64,000 bases of DNA, taken from positions 401,030 through 465,029 of the forward strand of contig JAGWHD010000001.1 in the NCBI GenBank assembly GCA_028866995.1. Reading direction: 5' to 3'. The notes below the pieces were generated by a model. The model worked only from the letters and a program-made list of their open reading frames with translations, was not told where the DNA came from and did not search any database. The translations under genes and the position numbers were made by a program. This document shows positions 25,293 to 34,653 of the stretch, one piece after another; positions within the stretch are counted from its first letter, which is position 1; every line of letters begins with the position of its first letter. The DNA is from Microcaldota archaeon. Its GTDB lineage: Archaea; Micrarchaeota; Micrarchaeia; Micrarchaeales; CABMGC01.

Positions 25293-26618
25293 ATGGGATT
25301 CAAGGCAGGCAAGAAGATAAGGGACGCGATAAGGCGGGACCACGAATTCATGCTCACCACGACCAAGGGGGAGCATCCTCTTGTTTCTGCATGGGGCGAC
25401 GGCGACTACATAACCGACATAGAGGGCAACAAATTCCTTGATTTTGCGACCATGATATCTGTCTACAACTTCGGCGTAAACAGCAGCAAGGAGGTCAGAG
25501 ACGCTGTGAAGGCACAGGTCGGCAGGCTGATGCACGCCGCATTCACGGATTTCTACGCTGAGGAGCCCGTAAGCTTCGCCGAAAATCTCATGAAGATGTT
25601 CCCGAAAGGATTCGGGCGCGTCTTCTTCTCCAATTCAGGAACAGAAGCCAACGAGGCTGCCATAAAGTTCTCGAAGATATTCACCAAGAAGCAGTACATA
25701 CTCGCTTTCTACAACTCGTTCCATGGGAGGACCCTCGGCTCCCTATCACTGACATCGTCAAAGCTTACGCAGAGGGAACATTTCGGCCCGTTCAACTCCA
25801 CGATACATGTGCCTTACGCTTACTGCTACAGGTGCCCGTTCGGCAAGGAGTACCCTTCCTGCGGCATGGAATGCGTCGACTACATAAGGAAGTACCCGCT
25901 CAGCAAGGAGGTGTCTCCTAAGGAGGTCGCGGCCATATTCATGGAGCCGGTGCAGGGGGAAGGGGGATACGTGGTGCCTCCGAAGGAGTTCGTCAAAGGA
26001 ATAAGGGAGATAGCCAGCGACAACGGATTCCTGATGGTTGCGGACGAGGTGCAGTCAGGTTACTTCAGGGCGGGCAAGTTCCTGGCTCTGGATAATTTCG
26101 GGGTTGAGGCAGATATCTACACCATGGCGAAGGCGGCTGGCGCAGGCCTCCCGATAGGGATAACTGTAACAAGGAGATCTCTCGGAGACACTCCGATGGG
26201 CGCGCATTCCAACACGTTCGGGGGCAACCTCGCGTCTGTGGCAGCGGCAAGCGCCCTGCTCAAGTACATACAGAAGAACAAGGCAAGGCTCGAGAATGAC
26301 GCGAAGGCGAAAGGCGCCTACATAATGAAGAGGCTCAGGAAGATGATGGATGATTACGAGATAATCGGGGATGTGAGGGGCCTCGGAATGATGATAGGCG
26401 TAGAACTCGTGAAGGACAGGAAGACAAAGGAGCCTGCGGTGAAGGAGAGGGACATGATAATGACAGAATGCTTCAACAACTTCCTCGTGCTCCTGCCCGC
26501 AGGAGTATCCACGATAAGGATAATACCGCCAATCACAATGCCCATGAAGAACATCGAGAAAGGCATTGATGTCATCGAAGATGCCATAGGGAAGATAAAC
26601 AGGGCGCGCAAAGGCTAG
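25293..26618 (+). CDS. Class III PLP-dependent aminotransferase (4-aminobutyrate/ornithine type)
   Basis: Fold-type I aminotransferase of 441 residues. FFSNSGTEANEAAIK binds the cofactor phosphate. MVADEVQSGYFRAGKF supplies the Asp that contacts the pyridine nitrogen. The Lys in YTMAKAAGAGLPIG is the expected Schiff-base residue. A YCYRCPFGKEYPSCGMECVDYI insert with four Cys is typical of an archaeal GABA-transaminase-like clade whose members include amino-acid racemases as well as transaminases. Substrate cannot be fixed: 4-aminobutyrate, ornithine, or a polyamine-derived amine are all possible. Its 5' end is 31 bases after mre11. Confidence 0.85.
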   Translation: MGFKAGKKIRDAIRRDHEFMLTTTKGEHPLVSAWGDGDYITDIEGNKFLDFATMISVYNFGVNSSKEVRDAVKAQVGRLMHAAFTDFYAEEPVSFAENLMKMFPKGFGRVFFSNSGTEANEAAIKFSKIFTKKQYILAFYNSFHGRTLGSLSLTSSKLTQREHFGPFNSTIHVPYAYCYRCPFGKEYPSCGMECVDYIRKYPLSKEVSPKEVAAIFMEPVQGEGGYVVPPKEFVKGIREIASDNGFLMVADEVQSGYFRAGKFLALDNFGVEADIYTMAKAAGAGLPIGITVTRRSLGDTPMGAHSNTFGGNLASVAAASALLKYIQKNKARLENDAKAKGAYIMKRLRKMMDDYEIIGDVRGLGMMIGVELVKDRKTKEPAVKERDMIMTECFNNFLVLLPAGVSTIRIIPPITMPMKNIEKGIDVIEDAIGKINRARKG

Positions 26619-26663
26619 CGCCCAAAATGCAAAGCTTATTATTGCTGGACGAAGAGATACGTT

Positions 26664-28301
26664 ATGCACGCTCAGCAGACTGCGGCAACTGCAATATTCC
26701 CAATAAACAGGCTTCCAAGCCCGCTGGTGCTTGTAAAGAGGGACATACCTTTTCCTAGAGAGGTCCTGAATGAGTCAAAAGTTATCGAGCTCGCAGGCGC
26801 ATTGCTGGACGGGCGCAGAAGCGTAAAGGGAGCAACAATAGACCACTCATCCTCTCCGGACCTTGACGATGCCATATGGGCAACAGCCCTGGCAAACGGC
26901 AGGTATAAGATAGACGTGACGATCGCCGACGTAACGGCCGTTATCGGAAAGGGCTCCGTTACAGATGCCGAGGCTTTCCTCAGAGGCGCAACGATATACA
27001 GGAATAAGACTCCACTGTATCCCATGATGCCTAGGAGGCTATCTGAGAATCTCCTGAGCCTGTGCGAAGGCGCACCGAAACCAACAATAACAATATCGAC
27101 TACCCTAAACTCCGGTCTCGAAATCGAGAAGATAAAGATAGAAAGGACGGCATTCCTGAACCCAATGCGCTATTCGTATGCTCAGGTTGACGCAGCGATA
27201 GACGAAAAGGGGCACGAACTCGGCAGGATGTTCCGCCTATCATTCTCCCTAGCCGAGAGGCTCCTGGCAAAGAGGCAGAAGGAGGGCGCGCTTGCCTTCT
27301 ACAGCGGAAAAGGGGGCATAGTGACAACTGAAGACGGGACCATCATAAACCTCGCGCTGAACCCCCATAGGAACAGCAGGGCTTCGCTGATAGTGCAGGA
27401 GTTCATGATCCTTGCCAGCAGGTCCGCCGCATCTGTCCTTATAGAGAGCGGAGTGCCTGCCCTATTCAGGAACCACAAGGCGAAGCCTCCAGAACCTGAC
27501 ATGGAAATAATACTGAATGAGCTTGACAAGCTAAGCGACTCGCCAACACCCCTCGAGATAAAGATGATGCGTCAAAAGCTCGATGGGATGTTCGAGAGGG
27601 CGTACTATGCTCCCGAAGCCCACGGTCACTTTGCTCTGGGCCTTAGGTTCCCGCAGGCGTATACCCACGTCACCTCGCCGTTGCGAAGGTATCCCGATAT
27701 GGTGAACCACAGGCAGCTGATGGCGGTGATATACGGCGGTAGCGTAATGACCAGGGAAGAGCTCGAAGCGATAAGCCAACACATAAACAGCAGGGAACGG
27801 GAGGTAAGGGACGAGACCAACACGATACTGAAAATCGAGAGGTACACGACTGCGCAGAGGGCCCTCGAGACCAACAGTCCCAGCGCATTGGTCAACGGCG
27901 ACTTCTCAAGGCTCATAAAGCTGGCTACAAGGAACGGTGGGATGACCGAGGAGATAGGCAAAGAGATAGTCAAGAGACTTAAGGCAAAGAAGCTCAATGA
28001 GATAGACCTATTCACGATACTATTCGAGCCAAAGGCAGAGCCGCAGATGTGGCATGAGATAAAGGACATGGCGCTTGATTTCCTCAAGCACAACCCAGGC
28101 ATGGCTACCTACCTGTACGGCATAGCTTCACAGGCCTTCAACTGGCCCAAGATAGACTTCGAAACGAAGATTTCCGTATCTGCGAAAGTCGCCTTAGGGG
28201 AGCACGAGTTCAGTTCGCAAGTTGTTGACAAAAGCGGAAGAAAAGGCACAAGGCACAGGGCTGTAGTCGATCTCCTCACGCAGATTGTAAGAACGGATTG
28301 A
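26664..28301 (+). CDS. RNase II/R-family (RNB) exoribonuclease with C-terminal dsRBD-like domain
   Basis: 545 residues dominated by an RNB catalytic domain (about 55-390). GATIDHSSSPDLDDAIWA keeps all four catalytic aspartates, spaced as in E. coli RNase II (D201, D207, D209, D210), and THVTSPLRRYPDMVNHRQL carries the conserved arginine motif. This makes it a likely hydrolytic 3'-5' exoribonuclease. The N-terminal cold-shock domains and C-terminal S1 domain of RNase II/R are absent; instead residues about 470-543 (IASQAFNWPKIDFETK, then GEHEFSSQVVDKSGRKGTRHRAVVDLL) resemble a double-stranded RNA-binding domain. RNB enzymes are patchily distributed in archaea, and this genome also has an exosome. 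Confidence 0.87.
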   Translation: MHAQQTAATAIFPINRLPSPLVLVKRDIPFPREVLNESKVIELAGALLDGRRSVKGATIDHSSSPDLDDAIWATALANGRYKIDVTIADVTAVIGKGSVTDAEAFLRGATIYRNKTPLYPMMPRRLSENLLSLCEGAPKPTITISTTLNSGLEIEKIKIERTAFLNPMRYSYAQVDAAIDEKGHELGRMFRLSFSLAERLLAKRQKEGALAFYSGKGGIVTTEDGTIINLALNPHRNSRASLIVQEFMILASRSAASVLIESGVPALFRNHKAKPPEPDMEIILNELDKLSDSPTPLEIKMMRQKLDGMFERAYYAPEAHGHFALGLRFPQAYTHVTSPLRRYPDMVNHRQLMAVIYGGSVMTREELEAISQHINSREREVRDETNTILKIERYTTAQRALETNSPSALVNGDFSRLIKLATRNGGMTEEIGKEIVKRLKAKKLNEIDLFTILFEPKAEPQMWHEIKDMALDFLKHNPGMATYLYGIASQAFNWPKIDFETKISVSAKVALGEHEFSSQVVDKSGRKGTRHRAVVDLLTQIVRTD

Positions 28302-28322
28302 GACCGCAACAGACAGATAAGA

Positions 28323-31300
28323 TCATACGTACTTCAGCAGGCTGAACTGGCCTTCTGTTGCAGCAGAATCCTTTTCGACAACCTCGAAGATGTCGCTTAT
28401 CTCATCGCGTATCAGGTAGAGCCTCTGCCTCGTGTACGTGTCGAGTTCGTACCTCTCAGCAAGGTTTATCGCAGCGCTGAGGTACTTCTCAATGCCTCCC
28501 TTCGACACCGTGAGTAACAGCTTGCCACCGTCCCTCTGGCACCTCCCGCTCAGCGGCACCCTCCTGTACTTCGCAGTGCAGCTTGAGCACCTGAAGGTCT
28601 GCCTCGAGAACGAGTGAAGGTTGCCTATGAGGTCAGGTATGAAGTGGCTCATTATCACCTTCCTTGCAGCATCACGCCTGTCAACGCAGTCCAGCATGTC
28701 CATGAGCTTGAACTCGTCGTCTATCTTCTCCTGCATGGTCTTAAGCTCTGTGTACCTGCTCTTCCTTGGAACTCCCCTGAGCACGTTCATTCCAGACGGG
28801 TGGGTGAACCTGAGGTTGTCATAGACCCTATCCGAGTTGAGCCTGTTCTCCACGAGCTCCATCTTCACCTCTGAAGGATACGAGTTTGAGAATGTCTTGT
28901 TGTAGAAGTCGAGGTCATATCCGTCCACGACCTCCATAGCGTGGGCCTCATCATCGATCTCCTTGGGCTTTACGTTCACCGTGAGTATCAGCGGCGTGTC
29001 CATCGTCCCTCCAACGGTCGTTGGAAGATAATCCTTGGAGAAGTTTATCAGCGCGTCGAGGAGCAGCATCGTCGTGTCCTCGTCCCCGTCGGCATTCCTC
29101 CTCCTCGCGGATATCGTGTACGGATGCGCAAACCCGACGTTCGCGTCTGTGAATCCTATTATCCTGTTCAGTACCCCGCACGAGGTGTGTGGCGAGAGCG
29201 TTATGACAAGCGTGCCTATCAGGTCCTGTATGCTGCCCATGCCGTAGAACGCAGGCAAACCGTACAGCTTCTCCAGCATCTGGTCCACGAATTTCGAAGT
29301 CCTCAGCATGTACTCTGCACCTCTCCTGTTGAGTATCACGTCCTGGTGCCTCATCTCGACAAGCTGGTCATCGCTTTCTAGCGCGTTGCCATTGTAATCC
29401 TTGTCATACCCAAGCTTCCTCATCTTCTCAAGGCTGCACTCTATCTCTTTGGGGTAGAAGTGCGTTATCGGTACGTCTGTCGCGTCGAACCTGGAGGTCC
29501 CGTCCTTGAATATGTAGACGTTGTTCGCGCTCCTCAGTATGCCCTTCTCCAGCACCTCGACGCACTTGCTCCTGTTGCTCATGCCTCTCACCCCCTTCAC
29601 GACCTTAGGCAGCTTCCCTATCCCGAGCCTCTTCATGGCCTCGGAGGTCAGGTGCGCCAGGTTGATGCTCCTCTTCTCGTACGCAACCGTCTGCGTCTTG
29701 CAGTTGGGGCATGCGCTGTCAAATGTCAGGGTCTTGCATGAAGGGCAGACGCTCTCGATCACCGCTCCCCTCATGCAGTCGTAGCAGAAGGGCGAATCGA
29801 CTATCCTTTTGCAGTTCGGGCACCTGTACCTTGCCAGCTCTATCTCCACCTCGGACCTGAACTTCTTCGCGTCAGCGCTGTATGCGCTGCTTATGTTCCT
29901 CTCCTTGCCCCCGTAACCGGATATCGGGAACAGTACGTTGGGCGCTGGCTTCATCAGCCTCTCCTTGGCCTTCTCCGGCCTGCCTATCCTGGTCCCCACG
30001 AACGTGCTCCTCCTCATTATCCTGAATGGGGATACCGCATTGACTGCAGCAAGGGCATCCTCGGCATTATCGTACCCATTCACTACCGACTCACTGGCAT
30101 TTACCACGCCATCCACGCCGGATATGAAGCCCAGCGACGCCGCAAGGCCGGCGCCGTAGTCCTTCTGCACCACTATCGCATTTCCGTCAATCCTGTGCGG
30201 CACGTTCAGCTTCTCAAGGATCCTCTTCACGCCGCCGACGTTTTCGAGTTTTACATCGTCGACATCACCGAGCTTCTTGAAGGATGCCAGGTTTGAGCTC
30301 TTCAGCATCGCTGTTGCGAGCTCCGCCAGCTCTGTTTTAGATATGGCCTGGAACTCGAAGAGGAACCTGGGATGTATCGGTATCCTGTGCTTCAGGGACA
30401 GTCCGTAAGCCTCGACAAATCCCAACGCGGCATGGTCCACAACCGCATCCTTGTCGCTCTTCATGAGCTCTAGCTCCCACAGCTCCTCGACATAGCTGGA
30501 AGGCTTGAGCTGCGTGTTGGACTTCCTGAAATCCCCGTACGTGGCGAGCATGTCCCCTATCGATATTATCTCGACGACGTCGTCCTTCACCTTCATGGCC
30601 GTCTCGACGTCGTTCACCCTGAGGCATTCGCCGGATTTCAGCTTCACGAACGGCCCCTCTATCGAGTCGACAGGAGTCGCTATGCATCCCTTGCCTGGGA
30701 ACTCTATCTTGAGCTGCGTACCAACAGCAATGTATCCCATTGTGAGTATCATCGTGGCGACGCTGAAGCCCTTCGAGGCTATCCCAGTGAACCTGCTCCT
30801 TCCGTACCTAAGCCTGAAACCGCCGTTGAACCCAGGATAGGAGAGTATCGGCCTACCCGCAACGAGCTCCTCAAGAAACGCGCCGCTGTTCTTTGCCGAG
30901 TCGGTCTTCTTCACATCCACCTTTATTACGCTGTTCAGCCAGTCCCAGTCGAGGCCTGCTGCCTTGGTCTCCTTTAGCACCTTCTTCGCCTTCTGCGCTA
31001 TTCCCTCGCAGACGACCAGCGGCACACCTCCCCTAACCCTGTTCGTTATCTGGACCGTCTTGCCGTCAAACCCGCTCCTGTCTATGTTGTTGTGTATGCT
31101 CACCTCTATCGTCTCCGTAGGTACTCCGTCGACGCACACGGGGCAATTAGAGACTATCGTCCTTATGTCGTCGTCAGGCGGCCTGTACTGCAGTCTTGCG
31201 CACCTCTCGTGGTATATCTCCGTCTCCTCGACATACCTCTCCACCTCATCCATCGTCGCCTTGTACGCCCCTATCTTGAATATCCTCCTGGCATAGTCTG

Positions 31301-31766
31301 CCAGCGCGACCGACAATGCAGCGACGGTGCCTCCCGCGCCCCTGATCGGCCCAGCATAGTTAACTGCCAGGTAATCCGTTCCGTCCCTGTTCTTGTACCT
31401 CTTTATGCTGCTTATGCCTTCGGTAGGAGCCACAAGGATGCCCTCCGTCAGTATAGCTGTGCCTATCCTGACCGCAAGCTCGATTCTCTTTACCGTCTCG
31501 TACCCGTCGAAGCGCTGGTCGGTGCATATCTCCTTGACAGCTGCGAACGCAAGCCTGCTTCCCGGGTTCTCCTTAGACAATCTCCTCACCATCTCGGAGA
31601 TGCCATCCACGTTGGTGAGACCCTCAACCCTGCTCGCAAGGTCCGGTGCAGGCTTTATCTCAACGTAGTGCTTAGGGTCCAGTCCCTTGGCGCGCGCGTC
31701 CTTAGCCACGGCGTACGCCCTCTCGAAGTCGTTCGAAAGCCCGCTAAAATAAGGTCCTATGTCCAA
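28323..31766 (-). CDS. polC: DNA polymerase II (family D) large subunit DP2
   Basis: Catalytic subunit of replicative PolD, 1147 residues. ARRRNADGDEDTTMLLLDALINFS (near residue 890) contains the DADGDED-like catalytic acidic cluster. Zinc-binding Cys groups are visible near 650-710 (CPNCKRIVDSPFCYDCM, CPSCKTLTFDSACPNC) and near 1085 (FRCSSCTAKYRRVPLSGRC). The C-terminus GQFSLLKYV fits a PCNA-interacting (PIP) box, QxxLxxY. No intein interrupts it, unlike several euryarchaeal homologues. The start is TTG 31766, two bases after the DP1 stop, implying coupled translation. Confidence 0.97.
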   Translation of the reverse strand: MDIGPYFSGLSNDFERAYAVAKDARAKGLDPKHYVEIKPAPDLASRVEGLTNVDGISEMVRRLSKENPGSRLAFAAVKEICTDQRFDGYETVKRIELAVRIGTAILTEGILVAPTEGISSIKRYKNRDGTDYLAVNYAGPIRGAGGTVAALSVALADYARRIFKIGAYKATMDEVERYVEETEIYHERCARLQYRPPDDDIRTIVSNCPVCVDGVPTETIEVSIHNNIDRSGFDGKTVQITNRVRGGVPLVVCEGIAQKAKKVLKETKAAGLDWDWLNSVIKVDVKKTDSAKNSGAFLEELVAGRPILSYPGFNGGFRLRYGRSRFTGIASKGFSVATMILTMGYIAVGTQLKIEFPGKGCIATPVDSIEGPFVKLKSGECLRVNDVETAMKVKDDVVEIISIGDMLATYGDFRKSNTQLKPSSYVEELWELELMKSDKDAVVDHAALGFVEAYGLSLKHRIPIHPRFLFEFQAISKTELAELATAMLKSSNLASFKKLGDVDDVKLENVGGVKRILEKLNVPHRIDGNAIVVQKDYGAGLAASLGFISGVDGVVNASESVVNGYDNAEDALAAVNAVSPFRIMRRSTFVGTRIGRPEKAKERLMKPAPNVLFPISGYGGKERNISSAYSADAKKFRSEVEIELARYRCPNCKRIVDSPFCYDCMRGAVIESVCPSCKTLTFDSACPNCKTQTVAYEKRSINLAHLTSEAMKRLGIGKLPKVVKGVRGMSNRSKCVEVLEKGILRSANNVYIFKDGTSRFDATDVPITHFYPKEIECSLEKMRKLGYDKDYNGNALESDDQLVEMRHQDVILNRRGAEYMLRTSKFVDQMLEKLYGLPAFYGMGSIQDLIGTLVITLSPHTSCGVLNRIIGFTDANVGFAHPYTISARRRNADGDEDTTMLLLDALINFSKDYLPTTVGGTMDTPLILTVNVKPKEIDDEAHAMEVVDGYDLDFYNKTFSNSYPSEVKMELVENRLNSDRVYDNLRFTHPSGMNVLRGVPRKSRYTELKTMQEKIDDEFKLMDMLDCVDRRDAARKVIMSHFIPDLIGNLHSFSRQTFRCSSCTAKYRRVPLSGRCQRDGGKLLLTVSKGGIEKYLSAAINLAERYELDTYTRQRLYLIRDEISDIFEVVEKDSAATEGQFSLLKYV

Positions 31767-31768
31767 GC

Positions 31769-33295
31769 CTACACCATTATGTTGTTGAAGTCAACGTGGC
31801 TTATGCCCATGCTCTTCGTCTCGTAAACCGGAAGTATGGCCGGAGTCGGTATGTGCCCGTTCTTGACCTGGTAAGCGGTCCTCGCCTGCCACGTGCCGCT
31901 GTTGACCACCAAGGTGCCGTGGTAGTCAGCAATCCCGTTCTTGTGGAGGTGCCCCATGTGTAGTATGTCAGGCACCTCGTCTATGACCATGTTGTCCCTC
32001 CTGCTAGGCACTATGGGATTATCGCCGTATATCGGCGACAGGTGCCTCCTCTTCAGCACCTCCACCATCGCTGTCTCGGGCTTCGAATAGCTGCATCCCG
32101 GCACTGCTTGGATAACAGAGTCAAGCGAGGTTCCATGGTAAGCCAGCACCCGCAGCCCCTCTATGGTCACGTATCCTGGGTTCGACAGCAGGTGTATGTT
32201 GTGCAGCTCCCTCTCGCCTACAAGGCTTGCCGGCAGCGCAGGCTGCGGCTCAGCCCTCTGCACGCCGTCGTGGTTCCCCGGCATCATGAATATGTGGACA
32301 TGGTCCGGGATCTCCGAGAGCAAATCCAGCAGCACCGTATACTGCTTGTATATGTCGTCTATGCTGAGCTCCCTGTCCTGGTTCGGATATACCCCTATCC
32401 CATCGACAAGGTCTCCGGCTATAGTTATGTACTTTATCTTGTCCACGAGGTCCCTCCTGTAGTCGACGTTGCCGTTCATCCACTCTATGAACCTGTTGAA
32501 CTGCCTGTCGAGGAAGAGCTTGCTCCCCACGTGTATGTCCGACAGGAACGCTATCGCGACATCCTTCTGTGTCTGCTTCCTGTTCCTTATCGGTATGTCA
32601 GGGCGTATCAGCGAGTTGGCTATCATGAAAGGTACCTTTCCGCTTCCCGACAGCTTTCCCCTGACGGCAACGACCTCGTCGGTCACGATCTTTGAAGCGT
32701 CGTCGAAGAGTGCCGATTCGCTGCCCTGCGACTTGCCTATGAAAAGTATCTTCGCAGGGCCTGTCTCGTCCTCTATCGTGACCAGCAGGTGCCCGTTCTT
32801 GGTGACGCTCTTCTCGTTGACTATGCCCGCTATGCATATCTCCCTGCCCTCGACATAGGTCGCGACGCTGGCGATGTTGTTTATCATCCCGAAGCTCCTG
32901 CTGTTCCTGCCGTCCTGTATCATCGCGCGCAGCCTGTCGAGCCTGTTCCTGAAATATACCGCGAAGCTGTCTACAGCAGACGTCGTCTTCTCGGGCACTA
33001 TGCTCCTGATCCTGTAATCGGCGTCAAGGTGCTTCGCCGCAGGCATGAAACCCGACTGGCGGACCGTCTCCGGCTGGAACGGAAGCTCCTCGTTCTTCAT
33101 CTCGATTATGAGCTTCTCTAGGGCCTTCCTGTCAAGGACTCCTGGGCGCTTCTCCCTCCCGTAGAGGTCTACGATGTAAGCAGTAAGGGGCTCGAGCTCA
33201 ACGCCAGCAAGGTCCTCGTCCGTTATGTCAGAGCTCACCAAGGCTATTCCATTAAGCCTCCTTGCAAGCTCCGTAGCTATCGTCCTCCCCGTCAT
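31769..33295 (-). CDS. polB: DNA polymerase II (family D) small subunit DP1
   Basis: Proofreading subunit of PolD, 508 residues. After an OB-fold region (about 140-240; GMINNIASVATYVEGREICIAGIV) comes an active metallophosphoesterase: FLSDIHVGSK, TIAGDLVDGIG, MMPGNHDGVQRA, AYHGTSLDS, LHMGHLHKNG. All metal-binding motifs are intact, so 3'-5' exonuclease activity is expected. The N-terminal 100 residues are a helical region that in other archaea links to DP2. Encoded directly upstream of DP2; together they form the PolD heterodimer. Confidence 0.96.
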   Translation of the reverse strand: MTGRTIATELARRLNGIALVSSDITDEDLAGVELEPLTAYIVDLYGREKRPGVLDRKALEKLIIEMKNEELPFQPETVRQSGFMPAAKHLDADYRIRSIVPEKTTSAVDSFAVYFRNRLDRLRAMIQDGRNSRSFGMINNIASVATYVEGREICIAGIVNEKSVTKNGHLLVTIEDETGPAKILFIGKSQGSESALFDDASKIVTDEVVAVRGKLSGSGKVPFMIANSLIRPDIPIRNRKQTQKDVAIAFLSDIHVGSKLFLDRQFNRFIEWMNGNVDYRRDLVDKIKYITIAGDLVDGIGVYPNQDRELSIDDIYKQYTVLLDLLSEIPDHVHIFMMPGNHDGVQRAEPQPALPASLVGERELHNIHLLSNPGYVTIEGLRVLAYHGTSLDSVIQAVPGCSYSKPETAMVEVLKRRHLSPIYGDNPIVPSRRDNMVIDEVPDILHMGHLHKNGIADYHGTLVVNSGTWQARTAYQVKNGHIPTPAILPVYETKSMGISHVDFNNIMV

Positions 33296-33373
33296 TTAAA
33301 CCCCCAAAGCAGCAGCAAGACTATCTATCGCTTGCTGTCTTTATTTACTTTTCCAAGGAGCAGGAGGACTAGC

Positions 33374-33643
33374 CTAGTCCTTTATAGATTCGAGAAGGCT
33401 GAGCACGTTCCAGATTACGGTCCTTGCGTAAGGCGGCAGGTTGATGTCGTTGCTTACCTCATCTATCTTGTAGGTCGCAGCTGACGCCTTGACCGAATAC
33501 CCGGAATTCTGTTCCAACGCCTTCTTGGCCTCGTCAAGAGCGTTCTTGACGTTCCTCGGAACGCTGTTGTCGTTCAGGAGCATGTCGATCTGCTGCTTTA
33601 TCTGCGTTATTATCTCGTCAAAGTTCTTGTTCTCATCCGTCAT
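33374..33643 (-). CDS. UPF0147 family protein
   Basis: 89-residue all-helical protein. DEIITQIKQQIDMLLNDNSVPRNVKNALDEAKKAL and DEVSNDINLPPYARTVIWNVLSLLE are the family's conserved helices and the NLPPYART/DINLPP motif. UPF0147 proteins occur across archaea; their function is unknown. It lies between DP1 (upstream) and a tRNA-Arg gene on the same strand. Confidence 0.9.
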   Translation of the reverse strand: MTDENKNFDEIITQIKQQIDMLLNDNSVPRNVKNALDEAKKALEQNSGYSVKASAATYKIDEVSNDINLPPYARTVIWNVLSLLESIKD

Positions 33644-33664
33644 CCAAACACCTTAATGCGCTTA

Positions 33665-33752
33665 CGGGCCCGGCGGGATTTGAACCCGCGACCATCAGCT
33701 TTCCTCAGATTAATAGAAGGCTGCTGCTCTATCCAAGCTGAGCTACGGGCCC
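33665..33752 (-). tRNA. tRNA-Arg (anticodon TCT) with 13-nt intron
   Basis: Cloverleaf on the minus strand: acceptor GGGCCCG/CGGGCCC, D-arm GCTC/GAGC, anticodon stem GCAGC with loop CTTCTA-A, T-arm GCGGG TTCAAAT CCCGC, discriminator G. A 13-nt insertion sits between positions 37 and 38, the standard archaeal intron site. The outer pair of the anticodon stem is G27-A43, a mismatch. A TATA-like CTATATATAATATG overlaps the end of the upstream TatD gene at about 33760-33772. UCU reads AGA and AGG, the dominant Arg codon here. Confidence 0.9.
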
Positions 33753-33762
33753 GTCAGCCATA

Positions 33763-34524
33763 TTATATATAGAAAAATCCTTTAACATTCTGTGCCGCGC
33801 GCAAGGCGACCTCCTCAAAGCTGAAACCCTTGAGATCGGCCACGAGCCTCACGACCTTCGCGACATCAGTAGGATCCTTTCCTACGACCGGCGAGTCCGT
33901 TTCAAATACCATACTACTTAAATCTAAGTCCTTTATAACTCTTTTCCTCTTCGATGACTCTGCGGGAGGTATCGATATAAGGTATCCTTTCTTCGCGAGC
34001 TCCGTTGCCTGCCTCTCATCCCCCTCGAAGAAGTGGAACATCGCCTTCTTCACCCTCCTCTCTTCCAGTATCGCGACGACATCGTCCAGCATGCCCCTCG
34101 AGTGTATGACCACGGGCATGTCGTGGACCTTCGCAATTTCCAGCTGTCTCTCAAAGACCTCTCTCTGGACCTCTATCGGAACCTTGTCGAGCACCTTCGC
34201 GTCGAGCCCTATCTCGCCGATGCCTACAATCTTCCTGCTGGTCAGCATCTCCTCCTCAAGATTGTCTATCATTCCAGACTCTTCTCCTGCAGCCTGCGGG
34301 TCTATGCCTATGGTCGCGAAGACCCTGTCATGCCTGGCAATCCTCAGCGCCGCCATGTTGCTCCTGCCGTTCCCGCCAGCAGTTATCATCGCCTCTATGC
34401 CGTTTGACACCGCCATGCTCACTACACTGTCAGGATCCGGAAACAGGTCGAGGTGGCAGTGAGCGTCTATGAGACTGGCATCGACAGAATAGCCTGTCCT
34501 GAGCTCCTGCAAGCTCTGGTTCAT
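33763..34524 (-). CDS. tatD: TatD-family metal-dependent hydrolase
   Basis: TIM-barrel metal-dependent hydrolase/nuclease of 253 residues. Metal ligands: LIDAHCHLDLF (HxH near residue 21), IVGIGEIGLD (Glu), VVIHSRG and MFHFFEG (His), MVFETDSPVV (Asp). TatD proteins are 3'-5' DNases involved in DNA repair or turnover, but several relatives act on other substrates. ATG 34524 (MNQSLQELRTG) is preferred over an upstream start; GGGGAGC lies just before it and a TATA-like ATATTTAAAC at about 34555-34565. The coding end overlaps the tRNA-Arg promoter. Confidence 0.9.
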   Translation of the reverse strand: MNQSLQELRTGYSVDASLIDAHCHLDLFPDPDSVVSMAVSNGIEAMITAGGNGRSNMAALRIARHDRVFATIGIDPQAAGEESGMIDNLEEEMLTSRKIVGIGEIGLDAKVLDKVPIEVQREVFERQLEIAKVHDMPVVIHSRGMLDDVVAILEERRVKKAMFHFFEGDERQATELAKKGYLISIPPAESSKRKRVIKDLDLSSMVFETDSPVVGKDPTDVAKVVRLVADLKGFSFEEVALRAAQNVKGFFYI

Positions 34525-34611
34525 GCTCCCCACAAACACATGTCGGTGTTTCTGTTTAAATATTCAGCGGTGATGCCGCAACAATACTGAAAAACCGGCC
34601 GTCGCATGCGC

Positions 34612-34624
34612 CATTTATATAACC
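34612..34624 (+). promoter_or_regulatory. TATA box of the DUF929 operon
   Basis: CATTTATATAACC ends 30 bases before the ATG at 34654. That is the spacing expected when transcription starts at, or just before, the start codon, so the gene is probably leaderless or nearly so. Confidence 0.5.
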
Positions 34625-34653
34625 TTAATGCAAAAATACCCTTCAGTGAAACA

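Noticed and set aside
32042-32695. A 217-codon open frame antisense to DP1
   Set aside because: Inside the phosphoesterase domain of DP1, with no recognisable motif; explained by codon bias.
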